A stretch of DNA of 64,000 bases from JBCDHN01 sp965224535 (GTDB lineage Bacteria > Verrucomicrobiota > Verrucomicrobiia > Verrucomicrobiales > DEV007): the NCBI GenBank assembly GCA_965224535.1, contig CBDCZR010000027.1, forward strand, positions 62,001 through 126,000, given 5' to 3'. Numbering within the stretch: position 1 is the stretch's first letter; each line of letters opens with the position of its first letter. Position numbers and translations under genes: made by a program. Positions 15,465 to 24,998 of the stretch are shown piece after piece. Under the pieces are notes generated by a model. That model was not told the DNA's origin. It searched no databases and saw only the letters and a program-made list of their open reading frames with translations.

Positions 15465-17507
15465 ATGATCCGATTCCTTTTCGCCGTTCTGATTTTGGCC
15501 ACCGCGGCAGCCCAAGACGCCGATTGGCCGATCTACCTGGGCGGGAAGGCGCGCGATCTTTATTCGCCGCTCGACCAAATCAACCGCGATACGGTCGGCA
15601 AACTGAAAGTCGCCTGGACCTACGACACCGGCGACAAGGCCGAGTACCAGGCGAACAACCTCATCGTCGGCGGGGTTCTCTTCACGCCGACGCAATCGCG
15701 CAAAATCGTCGCGCTCAACGCCGCCACGGGCGAGGAAATCTGGATTTGGGACCCGGCTAACGAACACACGGGCCCCGGCCGTGCACGGCAACGCGGCCTG
15801 GTCTACTGGACCAACGAAAACGGGGGCGAGGCGCGGCTTTTCACCGCGGTGCGCGGGCATCTCTTCGCGCTCGATCCGAAAACGGGCCAGACGATTCGCG
15901 ATTTCGGCGAAAACGGGTCGATTCCGCTGAATTCCGGCCTCAATACGCCCGGGGTGACCTACCGCGACCTGCTCATCGTCGGCGGCGTGGGCGGAAAGGG
16001 CGTGGTTCGCGCTTTTGACGTGCGCACCGGCAAATTGCGCTGGAAATTTAACCTCATCCCGCATCCGGGCGAGTTCGGGCACGATACCTGGCCCCCGGAA
16101 GCTTACAAAACCGCAACCGGCCTCATGCCGTGGCCCGGCCAATCGCTCGATGAGCCGCGCGGGATCGTCTACGTCTCCACCAAAACCGCCGAGCCCGATT
16201 TTTACGGCGGCAAACGGCACGGCGCGAACCTGTTTGCCAACACGCTACTCGCGCTGAACGCCGAAACTGGCGAGCGCATCTGGCATTTCCAGATCGTGCA
16301 CCACGATTTGCTCGACAAAGACCTGCCCTGCGCGCCGGTTCTGCTCACGGTGACGCATGAGGGCCGGAAAATCGACGCCGTTGCCCAAGGAACCAAGCAC
16401 GGCCTGCTCTTCGTGTTCGACCGCGTCACCGGCGAGCCGCTCTGGCCGATCGAGGAGCGCCCCGTGCCGCAGTCTGACCTGGTTGGCGAAAAAGCGTGGC
16501 CGACCCAGCCGTTCCCCACCAAGCCCGCGCCGCTCATGCGCCAGCGCTACACCGAGGACGACGCCTCGAACCTTTCGCCTGAGGTCCACCAACTGACGCT
16601 CGACCGGATTCGCGCCTCGCCGAATTTCGGACCGTTTCCCGCGCCGAGCCTCAACGAGACCGTCATGTTTCCCGGTTACGACGGCGGCATGGAATGGGGC
16701 GGCGGCGCGGCGGATCCAGACGGGATTTACTACGTCAACATCAACGAAATGCCCTGGCTGTTGCAGATGGTCGAGACCAAGCGGCCGGATGGCACGCCGC
16801 TGGTTCGCGGGGAGCGCGATTACATGATTTTTTGCGGCGCTTGCCACGGGTTGGACCGCAAAGGCATCGCGATTGCCGAATTTCCGCCCCTGCTGGGAAT
16901 CGGCGAGCGAAAAACCCGCCCCGAGGTTGAGCAAATCACCCGTCTCGGCGGTGGCCGCATGCCGGGCTATCAAACGATGCCTGAGGCCAAGCGCGAGGCG
17001 ATTATCGACTACGTCATGAGCGACGCGCGTCCCGAAGCGCCTGCCGAAGCCGATCCTGACGAGGGCCCCGGCTACGCGTTCGGCGGTTTTCGGCGTTGGC
17101 TCGACCCGGAAGGCTACCCGGCCATCAAACCGCCCTGGGGCACGCTCAACGCCGTGAATCTGAACACCGGCGAGATCAAGTGGACGGTCGTTTTGGGCGA
17201 ATATCCCGAGCTGACGGCCCGCGGAATTCCACCCACCGGCACGGAGAACTACGGCGGACCTTTGGTGACGGCCGGCGGGCTTATTTTCATCGGCGCGACC
17301 GCCGACGAGACGTTTCGCGTGTTCGACAAGGAAACCGGCGAGGTGCTGTGGAAAACAAAGTTGCCCTTCAGCGGAAACGCGACCCCAAGCACCTACATGG
17401 TCGATGGGCGCCAGTACGTCGTCATTTCAGCCGGTGGCGGGAAATCCGGCCGGCCGCGCGGCGGAAAATTGGTGGCGTTTCGAATTGGCGCGGAAGATGC
17501 GCGGTGA
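15465..17507 (+). CDS. PQQ-dependent dehydrogenase (quinoprotein glucose dehydrogenase type) with inserted haem c domain
   Basis: 680 aa from the ATG at 15465, where a signal peptide begins (MIRFLFAVLILATAAA). It is an eight-bladed quinoprotein propeller: DWPIYLGGKARDLYSPLDQI, GKLKVAWTYDTGDK, repeated 'LNAATGEEIWIWDP', 'LDPKTGQTIRDFG', 'LNTGEIKWTVVLGEYP' tryptophan-docking motifs, and a C-terminal YVVISAGGGKSGRPRG. Between blades, residues 457-461 are CGACH, followed by MPGYQTMPEAK near residue 500, so a compact cytochrome c is inserted in the propeller. It should oxidise a sugar or alcohol in the periplasm and pass electrons through its own haem. The frame upstream of 15465 overlaps the SGNH gene and is not coding. 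Confidence 0.92.
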   Translation: MIRFLFAVLILATAAAQDADWPIYLGGKARDLYSPLDQINRDTVGKLKVAWTYDTGDKAEYQANNLIVGGVLFTPTQSRKIVALNAATGEEIWIWDPANEHTGPGRARQRGLVYWTNENGGEARLFTAVRGHLFALDPKTGQTIRDFGENGSIPLNSGLNTPGVTYRDLLIVGGVGGKGVVRAFDVRTGKLRWKFNLIPHPGEFGHDTWPPEAYKTATGLMPWPGQSLDEPRGIVYVSTKTAEPDFYGGKRHGANLFANTLLALNAETGERIWHFQIVHHDLLDKDLPCAPVLLTVTHEGRKIDAVAQGTKHGLLFVFDRVTGEPLWPIEERPVPQSDLVGEKAWPTQPFPTKPAPLMRQRYTEDDASNLSPEVHQLTLDRIRASPNFGPFPAPSLNETVMFPGYDGGMEWGGGAADPDGIYYVNINEMPWLLQMVETKRPDGTPLVRGERDYMIFCGACHGLDRKGIAIAEFPPLLGIGERKTRPEVEQITRLGGGRMPGYQTMPEAKREAIIDYVMSDARPEAPAEADPDEGPGYAFGGFRRWLDPEGYPAIKPPWGTLNAVNLNTGEIKWTVVLGEYPELTARGIPPTGTENYGGPLVTAGGLIFIGATADETFRVFDKETGEVLWKTKLPFSGNATPSTYMVDGRQYVVISAGGGKSGRPRGGKLVAFRIGAEDAR

Positions 17508-17559
17508 TCCGGGCCGGGAGGCGGCCCATGAGGTGTATGGGTCGCATGGCGACCGATTT

Positions 17560-18423
17560 TCAGGAGCTTCCGGACCAATCCAGCTTTTGGCGCAAAACTC
17601 CGAAAAAACTGCTGTCGGGCGTCACTACCAGGGGCACGCGATAGTGGGCGCGGCACAGCTCCAGCTTGGTGTCGCCGTCGATGACGTGGGCTTTCTGGCC
17701 ATCCACGGTCATGATGACTTTGTCCTCCGGATCCGGTGCGGTGATCTCGATTTCCGATTCATCGCTCACCACCAGGCTGCGGCTGGAAAGCGAATGCGAG
17801 CACACCGGCGTGAGCACGAAAACGCCGGAGTTCGGCTCGATGATCGGCCCGCCGGCGCTCAGCGAATAAGCCGTGGAACCGGTGGGCGTGGCCACCATCA
17901 AGCCGTCGCCGTTGTAGCTGGTGACGAATTCTCCGTCCACCCGCGCCTCCACCTTCACGGCGCGGGTCACCGTGCCCCGGCTGATGGACACCTCGTTCAG
18001 CGCGTAGCGCACTTCCGGCTCGCGGCCCCGTTTTACGGAGCGCACCGCGATGACGGAGCGCTCGCTCAGCTCGTAGGTGCGCGTGGCGATGAGCCGGGTG
18101 ATGTCCGCCAGGTCGTCGAGCGTCCCCATGGTCAAAAATCCTAGCGTGCCGATATTGATCGCGGCAATCGGCTTAACTTTCGGCCCGAGTTCCTTGGCGA
18201 GCTGAAGCAGCGTGCCGTCGCCGCCTAACAACACCAAAATATCGACGTTTTGCGCCAACGAGTTCAACCGCAGCCCTTTTTTGAGCCGGCAAAATTTGGC
18301 CGTTTTGTCCTCCAGCACCGTTTCCACCTTCAAATCCGCGAATTGGCCGCGAAGTTGGCGCACGACGTCGCGGGCACCGGGTTTTTCGGTGTTGGCGATG
18401 ATTCCTACGCGTGGCGCATCCAT
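17560..18423 (-). CDS. nadK: NAD kinase
   Basis: 287 aa, usual length. It phosphorylates NAD to NADP with ATP or polyphosphate in the cytoplasm. The GGDGT motif (residues 67-71, catalytic Asp69), the NE motif in YALNEVSIS, and the glycine-rich GDGLMVATPTGSTAYSLSAG are all intact. The first codons overlap the end of the TlyA gene by 19 bases, and the order SOD-TlyA-NAD kinase on the minus strand suggests one transcript. The TlyA-NadK pairing is a widely conserved gene order in bacteria. Confidence 0.95.
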   Translation of the reverse strand: MDAPRVGIIANTEKPGARDVVRQLRGQFADLKVETVLEDKTAKFCRLKKGLRLNSLAQNVDILVLLGGDGTLLQLAKELGPKVKPIAAINIGTLGFLTMGTLDDLADITRLIATRTYELSERSVIAVRSVKRGREPEVRYALNEVSISRGTVTRAVKVEARVDGEFVTSYNGDGLMVATPTGSTAYSLSAGGPIIEPNSGVFVLTPVCSHSLSSRSLVVSDESEIEITAPDPEDKVIMTVDGQKAHVIDGDTKLELCRAHYRVPLVVTPDSSFFGVLRQKLDWSGSS

Positions 18424-19136
18424 GCTAGAAATTCCTGGTTTCCGTCAGTGCCAGCTATAGGCGAATCCATCGCGTCCCGCCAGGATTTGTTGAGGTCTTC
18501 GGCAAACTCGCGAATTTTGCTCACCGTTTTCTGCCGAAGCGCCTCTTCGCGCACGATCCCGCCTTTGCCGACTTCACCGCGTTCCAGCTCGAATTGCGGC
18601 TTGATCAGGCAAATCAGGTCGCCTTCCGTCCCCAAAACCGCGAACGCCGCGGGGAGAATCTTGGTCAGCGAGATGAACGAAACGTCGATGACGACGATGT
18701 CCGCATTTTCGCCGACATCTTCCGGGGTGAGGTGGCGGCAGTTGAATTTTTCGCGCGAAACGACGCGGGGATCGTTGCGCAGGCTCCAAGCCAATTGATT
18801 GGTGCCGACGTCGAAGGCGTAGACCTTGCGGGCGCCGCGTTGCAGCAGGCAATCGGTGAATCCGCCAGTCGATGCGCCGATATCGACGGCAATTCGGCCG
18901 TACACGTCGATTTCGAAATGCTCGAGCGCGCCTTCCAGCTTAAAACCGCCGCGGCCGACGAATTTGGGCCGCTGTTTGACGCGCAAAACCGCGTCCGGCG
19001 CGACATTGAGGCCCGGTTTGAGGTTTTCCAGCCCTTCAGCCTCCACTTCGCCGGCCAAAATGAGCCGTTTGGCGCGTTCGCGCGAGTCGCAGAGACCCCG
19101 CTGAACGAGAAGCTGATCGAGACGGATTTTCGGCAA
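18405..19136 (-). CDS. tlyA: TlyA-family rRNA 2'-O-methyltransferase
   Basis: About 243 aa if the TTG at 19136 is the start (reading M-PKIRLDQLLVQRGLCDS). I choose it because the S4-like N-terminus of TlyA normally begins almost at residue 1, and the frame further upstream overlaps the SOD coding region. A TTG at 19175 or an ATG at 19205 remain possible. The S4 RNA-binding domain (RLDQLLVQRGLCDSRERAKR) is followed by the FtsJ/RrmJ fold with VDIGASTGGFTDCLLQRGA (SAM motif) and VVIDVSFISLTKILPA. TlyA methylates 2'-OH of 16S/23S rRNA. It lies 22 bases after the SOD stop and overlaps nadK. Confidence 0.88.
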   Translation of the reverse strand: MPKIRLDQLLVQRGLCDSRERAKRLILAGEVEAEGLENLKPGLNVAPDAVLRVKQRPKFVGRGGFKLEGALEHFEIDVYGRIAVDIGASTGGFTDCLLQRGARKVYAFDVGTNQLAWSLRNDPRVVSREKFNCRHLTPEDVGENADIVVIDVSFISLTKILPAAFAVLGTEGDLICLIKPQFELERGEVGKGGIVREEALRQKTVSKIREFAEDLNKSWRDAMDSPIAGTDGNQEFLAWMRHA

Positions 19137-19158
19137 GGCAGGGAGGCGCGGGGAAAGG

Positions 19159-19764
<606 letters not shown>

Positions 19765-19850
19765 TTTTTCGTTTTGGGTTAGGTTGTGGCCGGCACGCTA
19801 GGACAACGCGGGAAAAAAAGCAAATCGCCGTTGGAGCGGGTTAACCCTGG

Positions 19851-21026
19851 TTAACCTTCACACGCACAAAGCCCGGTCCGGGTCATTAGCCACCTGGCGA
19901 CGTATTTGCTGCCGAAATAGGCCCGTTTCCACGCGAATCGCACCAAATTGGGCAAATTAGCCGGGAAAACGTAGAACGAGCACACTTGGTATCGCTCCCG
20001 GGTGAAGGTGGATTTGTAGCGCTCGGCGCCAAGCAGGAAATCGATCGCCCGGACGCCGTCTTCGCGGATGAGCCAGTCGATGCGCTGGAGCAAAAGCACG
20101 TTGCCGGGGCTGAGTTTGCGGAATTTCGGGTCGAACGTCGTCAGGTAGCCGTGGTAGATGCCCCCGTGGGTGAAACCGACGTCCACGGCCATCAATTCCC
20201 CGGCGGTGCCGTTGCGCAGGGTGGAGAGTCGCAGGCCGCTGTTGCGGTCGCGGCCGGCGTCGCGCATCATGGCGACGAAATTTGGGTTGGCGCAGTGGCT
20301 GACTCCCGATTTTCGGAAATAGGCCTGGTGAAAATCGGCAATTTCCTCCACCAACCCGGGCGGAATCTCCCCAGCGCGGTGAATTTCGGTTTTGGCCTCG
20401 GGAAAATCGCGTTTCAGCTTGTTGAGGTGGCGTTTCAAGTCGCCGCGAACCTTGCGGGGGAAGGTTTTCAAAAACGCGTCGAGCGAATCCGGCAATTCCA
20501 GGTAGGGGCAGGCAGAATAACAGCGTTGATAGCGAAAAACACCACCAGAGAGCCCGATTTGCCGCAAAACCGGGTAAGCCCAGGCTTGCTCGCGAATTTG
20601 GCCAAAATGGAGGAAAACGCGCTGTTTTCTCGCCCATTTCAGCAGGTAATCCAGGCCCAGCCGGGCGGATTCCACGTCGCCGGCCAAAATGTCCTGATGA
20701 TCGCCCACGGTGTCGGCTGCCAGGTGTAATTCGCGCCCGCGGCGGTAGCAGGGCAGGATGCAAACGACGCGTCCGGCGCGCTGAAGCGAGAAAACGAGCA
20801 TCTCGTCGTAATCGTGGGAAAAACGCTGGTACCAGGCGCGATTCCAGGCAAATGTTTGGAACGGACCGGCATTGGGCGAGGCGGCAAGTTGGTTCCAAAC
20901 CGGCTCCAAATCGTCGAGTTCGGCGACTAATTGGGCCAAATGGAGCGAAAGGGGCTCGGCGGATGAATCGGCGAGAGAAAGGCCGTCGGCAGAGGCGTTG
21001 GAAGGAGCGTTGAGCGAGGCATTCAT
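19851..21026 (-). CDS. CelD/BcsL-type GNAT acyltransferase (FemAB-like)
   Basis: 391 aa from the ATG at 21026; the longer frame from 21080 adds only low-complexity sequence. Two GNAT-like halves are seen as in the Acetyltransf_6 / CelD family: PFQTFAWNRAWYQRF near the start, then FPRKVRGDLKRHLNKLKRD and later GFTHGGIYHGYLTTFDPKF with SPGNVLLLQRIDWLIREDG and IDFLLGAERYKSTFT. Members of this family transfer acyl groups in exopolysaccharide or cell-envelope synthesis. No membrane segments. The neighbour on the same strand is an AsmA-like envelope protein, but 130 bases separate them. Confidence 0.82.
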   Translation of the reverse strand: MNASLNAPSNASADGLSLADSSAEPLSLHLAQLVAELDDLEPVWNQLAASPNAGPFQTFAWNRAWYQRFSHDYDEMLVFSLQRAGRVVCILPCYRRGRELHLAADTVGDHQDILAGDVESARLGLDYLLKWARKQRVFLHFGQIREQAWAYPVLRQIGLSGGVFRYQRCYSACPYLELPDSLDAFLKTFPRKVRGDLKRHLNKLKRDFPEAKTEIHRAGEIPPGLVEEIADFHQAYFRKSGVSHCANPNFVAMMRDAGRDRNSGLRLSTLRNGTAGELMAVDVGFTHGGIYHGYLTTFDPKFRKLSPGNVLLLQRIDWLIREDGVRAIDFLLGAERYKSTFTRERYQVCSFYVFPANLPNLVRFAWKRAYFGSKYVARWLMTRTGLCACEG

Positions 21027-21159
21027 ATCAAATCTGATAGAAATTACAGAAATTATAGCCCGATTCGCGAATCCGCTCAACCCAACTTTTTGCGCGAACC
21101 TCGGTTTTTCGCCAAAAGTCGCCCCCGTACGGGTTTTGACTCTCCCTGGCCGCCTCGGA

Positions 21160-22635
21160 CTACTTGAAGATCCCCTTCAGCAGGTCGGTCCCCATTTTGA
21201 TGGCGTCATCCTTCACTCTCATCGGGTTTTTGATGACCTCCTTGCCGTAATCCATCGCCGCCTCCACGCCGGCGTCGCGCAATTGCGCCACCAGATCGTG
21301 CTGAGGATCGTTCACCGAGCCGCTGACGTGGACATCCGTCCAAAGATGCCCCTCGCGCGAATCGACGAACACTTTGCGCTCTGCGCCGGGAATCAGCCGC
21401 AGCGTCCCGGGAACCACGCCCAGTTTCAACACGCCTTCCAACTGCCCGTCGACGATGTCCAGGCTGCCTTCCAGCTTGGCGAGCCCGTCGGATTGCAGGC
21501 TGATGTTGCGAACCTCAACCCGGCCGCCCTGGCGGGTGAAATCCGCGGATCCGCCGTCGCGCAGGGCGATGCGGCGAAAGCGCTCGTTCTTGGTGTAGGT
21601 GCCGAGCAGGTCCAAAACCGGAAACGCCTCGATGATGCCGTTGTCGAGGGTGATGGAGCCTTTTTGCGTGGCCATGGTCAGGTTTTCGGGATCGCCGGTC
21701 AGGGTTGCCTCGACCGTGAGTTGGCCCTGGAGGCGGCGCTGCCAATTTTCGTCCACCAACTCGCTCAGGTTCAGGTTCGTGAGGTTGGAGCGCAATAGCA
21801 GGCTGCCGGGTTTCGCGTCGTTGCCCAGTTTCACCTCGCCATCCAGTTTTAGCCTGGCGTCGCTGTTGGCAAGGCCGAGATTTGCCCGGGAGATGTAGAA
21901 CGCCCGCTCTTCCAACGTCCAGTTGAAGTCGATGTCGTTGACCTCAAGCGTGGGCATGTCCCGGCCCTGGATGGTCCCGCCGGAACATTGCACGCGCAGC
22001 GCATTTTGCGCCGAAGTCGGCTCGACCACGGTTTGGATGCCGGTGGCGCGCACCTGTTTGTCGCTGTCCTGCCAGTAGAGGTTGAGATTGGTGATGCGGG
22101 TGGCGTCGATCTCGACTTTTTTCGGCAAAAGCGCGGTCAAACCGCCGCCGGAGGCCTCTTCATCGCCACCGGCGCTGGAATCTGGGCGATTTCGGGCTGC
22201 ATCCGCGTAAACGCCGGGCAATCGGTCCTCCGACAAGGTCAGATCGAGCTGGGAGACGGTCACCTCCGGGATTTTCCACACGCCGCGCTTGAAATGGCCC
22301 AAGCTGACGTCCAACTGCGCCCGAACCCCGGCCAGGTCCAATTTCGCGAATCCCGCGTCCTCGTAGCCGCGAGCCGTCAACCGGTCGGTAAACGCGGAAG
22401 AATCCTGCCAACTGACGGTTTCAATTTGCCCCGCGGCCTTCAGATTCTCGGAAACCAGGCCGGCGAGTTTTTCGCGGAATGCTTCGCTGCGGATGTAGTT
22501 TTTGGCCGCGGAAAAAATGCCGAAAACGGCCAAAACCAGCGTGATGGCGAATAGTCCCACGCCCAGGGCGACTCCGCCGGCGATGCTCTTGCCTAATTTT
22601 GGCTTGGCGGAGGCTTTGGTTCGGCGTCGGCTCAT
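21160..22635 (-). CDS. AsmA-like inner-membrane-anchored protein
   Basis: 491 aa. A basic N-terminus (SRRRTKASAKPKLGKS) is followed by one long hydrophobic segment (VALGVGLFAITLVLAVFGIF, residues 22-41). The remainder is beta-rich and lies in the periplasm, with repeated amphipathic strands (VTVSQLDLTLSED, VNDIDFNWTLEERAFYI, SITLDNGIIEAFPVLDLL) and the AsmA-type FTRQGGRVEVRNISLQSDGL. The C-terminus carries KVFVDSREGHLWTDVHVSG and SVNDPQHDL, typical for AsmA/DUF748 relatives. Such proteins are implicated in lipid transfer between membranes. The assignment rests on pattern only. Confidence 0.7.
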   Translation of the reverse strand: MSRRRTKASAKPKLGKSIAGGVALGVGLFAITLVLAVFGIFSAAKNYIRSEAFREKLAGLVSENLKAAGQIETVSWQDSSAFTDRLTARGYEDAGFAKLDLAGVRAQLDVSLGHFKRGVWKIPEVTVSQLDLTLSEDRLPGVYADAARNRPDSSAGGDEEASGGGLTALLPKKVEIDATRITNLNLYWQDSDKQVRATGIQTVVEPTSAQNALRVQCSGGTIQGRDMPTLEVNDIDFNWTLEERAFYISRANLGLANSDARLKLDGEVKLGNDAKPGSLLLRSNLTNLNLSELVDENWQRRLQGQLTVEATLTGDPENLTMATQKGSITLDNGIIEAFPVLDLLGTYTKNERFRRIALRDGGSADFTRQGGRVEVRNISLQSDGLAKLEGSLDIVDGQLEGVLKLGVVPGTLRLIPGAERKVFVDSREGHLWTDVHVSGSVNDPQHDLVAQLRDAGVEAAMDYGKEVIKNPMRVKDDAIKMGTDLLKGIFK

Positions 22636-22733
22636 TTTTTTGGCAACAGGGGTTGGATGGGCGACATCCTCGCAAAGACTGGAAGGTTTTGCTAGCTCTT
22701 TGGCCCAATCTTCTCTAAAAATCGCCCACCGGC

Positions 22734-24449
22734 GTGCTCGAACTCGAAAACATCCATTTCACCATCACCGCGGACGGCGAGGATCGTCATCTGCTCGAAA
22801 AAGTGTCGATCAAAGTGCCGCGTGGCCATTTTATGGCGATTGTAGGCCCCTCCGGTTGCGGAAAATCGACGCTGCTCAAAACCATCGCCGGCATCAACCT
22901 GGAAAGCGCCGGCGATTTGAAGTGGGACGGCCGGAATTTGTCCGAAGAGGGCGATTTGGAGCCGTGGGAGTTCGGCTACGTGCCCCAATTCAGCATCGCC
23001 TACGAGGAGCTGACCGTGGAGGAGAGCATCGACAACGCCATCCGGTTGAAGGTCAAAACCCGCAACCGGGCGGAAATGGAGAAAATCGCCGACCGCATCA
23101 TCGATCAGGTGGGTCTCGACGGGATTCGGCAAAACCGGGTTTCGGTGTTGTCCGGCGGTCAAAAGCGAAGGCTGGGTTTGGCCCTGGAAATGGCGACCGA
23201 TCCGGATTTACTGCTCTGCGACGAGGTGACCAGCGGCTTGGATCCCAAGAGCGAGAACGAGATCGTGCGCTTGCTCCACAACCTGGCGAAATCGGAGGAT
23301 CGCATCGTCGTCAGCGTAACGCACAGCCTGGGAAACCTGGATTTGTATGACTCGGTCTTGGTGCTTTACGAAGGTAAGGTGGTGTATCACGGTCCGCCGC
23401 GCGCACTGAACCATTATTTTGGCGTTGATGAGGCTGAGGACGTCTACCCGGCCCTGGCCAAGCGCGAATCTGAGGCGTGGCGGCTTTCCTGGGAAAAACA
23501 CGCCCCGGCATACTACGAATCGATGCCGCGCATCAACGAAGGGCCGAAAATCCGCACCGAGGAGGAAATTGCCGAACGCAAGCGTCAGGGCCGCGGGCCG
23601 GGGTTTTTCAGCCAATTGGCGATTTTATCCGAGCGGCGGTGGAAAATTTTCTTTCGCGACAAAGTGCAGCTCTTTTTGCAGTTGGCGATGCTGCTGATTT
23701 TTCCCGCGATCGTGGTTTTGTTCGCCTACGACGGGATTCCTGATCTCAAGCGGCCCTCGGACACGCGTTCGACCGATCTGGAAGCTGAAATTCGCGAAGA
23801 ACGAGCCGTCACGGAAAACCGGATGGAAGTCGGCGGAATCATCTCGGGTTTGGTGATGTTTCAGGTGGTGCTGTTGGCGTTGATGGGCTCCAACAACGCG
23901 GCGCGCGAAATTGCCGGCGAACGCGAAATTTTTGAAAAAGAGAAGCTCGGCGGGCTGAAAACCGCCAGCTATCTAGGCAGCAAGTGCATGTATTTGTCCG
24001 TTTTGGTTCTGGTGCAATCGCTCTGGATGTACCTCTTCGTCTCCATTTTTACCCGCATACCCAGCCATCCATTTTTTCATGCCGGATTGCTGGTTTTGGT
24101 CAACGCGGCGATGACGGCGATTTGCCTGGGCATCTCCGCGTCCATGAAATCGGCCGATCAAGCCTCGTTGCTGAGCATCTACCTGGTTGGTTTTCAGTTG
24201 CCGCTGTCCGGCGCGGTTTTGGCGCTGCCAAAAATCCTGGAACCGGTCATCACGCCGTTCATTTCCGCGTATTGGAGTTGGTCCGGCGTCATTCAGTCGC
24301 TGGAGGGCCGATTTTTCACCGCCGCTGACACGGTTACCGATGCGACGCTGCGCGCGATTCCCGTTTGCGGCTTCGTGCTGCTGGCGCATTTCGTGCTCGG
24401 AATGACCATCGCCCTCATCGGCGCAAGCCGGGCCAGATGGTCGCATTGA
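22734..24449 (+). CDS. ABCG-type ABC transporter: ATPase fused to ABC-2 permease
   Basis: 571 aa. The start is a GTG at 22734 (GTG CTC GAA CTC), chosen because the ATPase domain begins there and no in-frame ATG is better placed. The ATPase shows Walker A GPSGCGKSTLLK, signature LSGGQKRRLGLALEM, Walker B DLLLCDEVTSGLDP and the H-loop VTHSLGNLD. From about residue 300 an ABC-2 membrane domain follows with about six hydrophobic segments (QLFLQLAMLLIFPAIVVLFAY, then VMFQVVLLALMGSNNAAREI). ATPase-then-permease is the White/ABCG order; a homodimer exporter is expected. It is divergent from the AsmA-like gene. Confidence 0.92.
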   Translation: MLELENIHFTITADGEDRHLLEKVSIKVPRGHFMAIVGPSGCGKSTLLKTIAGINLESAGDLKWDGRNLSEEGDLEPWEFGYVPQFSIAYEELTVEESIDNAIRLKVKTRNRAEMEKIADRIIDQVGLDGIRQNRVSVLSGGQKRRLGLALEMATDPDLLLCDEVTSGLDPKSENEIVRLLHNLAKSEDRIVVSVTHSLGNLDLYDSVLVLYEGKVVYHGPPRALNHYFGVDEAEDVYPALAKRESEAWRLSWEKHAPAYYESMPRINEGPKIRTEEEIAERKRQGRGPGFFSQLAILSERRWKIFFRDKVQLFLQLAMLLIFPAIVVLFAYDGIPDLKRPSDTRSTDLEAEIREERAVTENRMEVGGIISGLVMFQVVLLALMGSNNAAREIAGEREIFEKEKLGGLKTASYLGSKCMYLSVLVLVQSLWMYLFVSIFTRIPSHPFFHAGLLVLVNAAMTAICLGISASMKSADQASLLSIYLVGFQLPLSGAVLALPKILEPVITPFISAYWSWSGVIQSLEGRFFTAADTVTDATLRAIPVCGFVLLAHFVLGMTIALIGASRARWSH

Positions 24450-24529
24450 GGGGAAAATGAGATTTTCCAAACCCAATCCCGGCCATATACTAACCCGCAT
24501 CCCCACCCAACCCTTCCCAATTCGTTTCC

Positions 24530-24979
24530 ATGCCCCGTAGAGCCAGCTCAGGAATCAGCACCGGTCAGATCATCGGCCTCGTAGCCGGATTGATCTTCAT
24601 CCTCGTCGTGATGTTCGTCATGGCCTTGGTATTGATGAACGGCAACCCGTTTGGCGGCGGCGGAGGAGGGGACGGAGGCAACAACCGGCGTCCTTCAGCT
24701 AGCACGGAGCTGGATTTGATCGATTACCTCAACAACGCCAACTCCATGCGCGGCAACGCCTATCGGCTGACCGGCAAAGTGGAGGAACAACTGAAGTGGA
24801 CGTCGGATCGCGGGCGCTTGATCAGCGTGATCGTCAACCAGGGCGGCTCATCGCCGATTCCCGTCCTCATTCCCCAGGATTTTAGCCACGTAAACATTGA
24901 AAAAGGCAGCGAATTCACCTTCGTGGTGGAAGTGCGCAACAATGGCCTGCTCGTGGCCCGAGAAATTAAACAAAGCTAA
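24530..24979 (+). CDS. Small single-span membrane protein of unknown function
   Basis: 149 aa. One transmembrane segment (IIGLVAGLIFILVVMFVMAL, residues 14-33), a Gly-rich linker (FGGGGGGDGGNN), and a small beta-rich C-terminal domain (AYRLTGKVEEQLKWTSDRG, ISVIVNQGG, FTFVVEVRNNGLLVAREI) that resembles an OB-like fold. I do not recognise a family. It is followed after 19 bases by the large secreted helical protein, so the two are probably co-expressed and perhaps act at the same membrane site. Confidence 0.75.
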   Translation: MPRRASSGISTGQIIGLVAGLIFILVVMFVMALVLMNGNPFGGGGGGDGGNNRRPSASTELDLIDYLNNANSMRGNAYRLTGKVEEQLKWTSDRGRLISVIVNQGGSSPIPVLIPQDFSHVNIEKGSEFTFVVEVRNNGLLVAREIKQS

Positions 24980-24998
24980 CCCAAAACCCGAAAAATAG

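Noticed and set aside
15186..16220. Minus-strand ORF of 344 codons
   Set aside because: Shadow of the PQQ dehydrogenase N-terminal half; Arg-rich and without motifs.
20872..21798. Plus-strand ORF of 308 codons
   Set aside because: Covers the acyltransferase and AsmA-like genes on the other strand; both of these have clear starts and folds.
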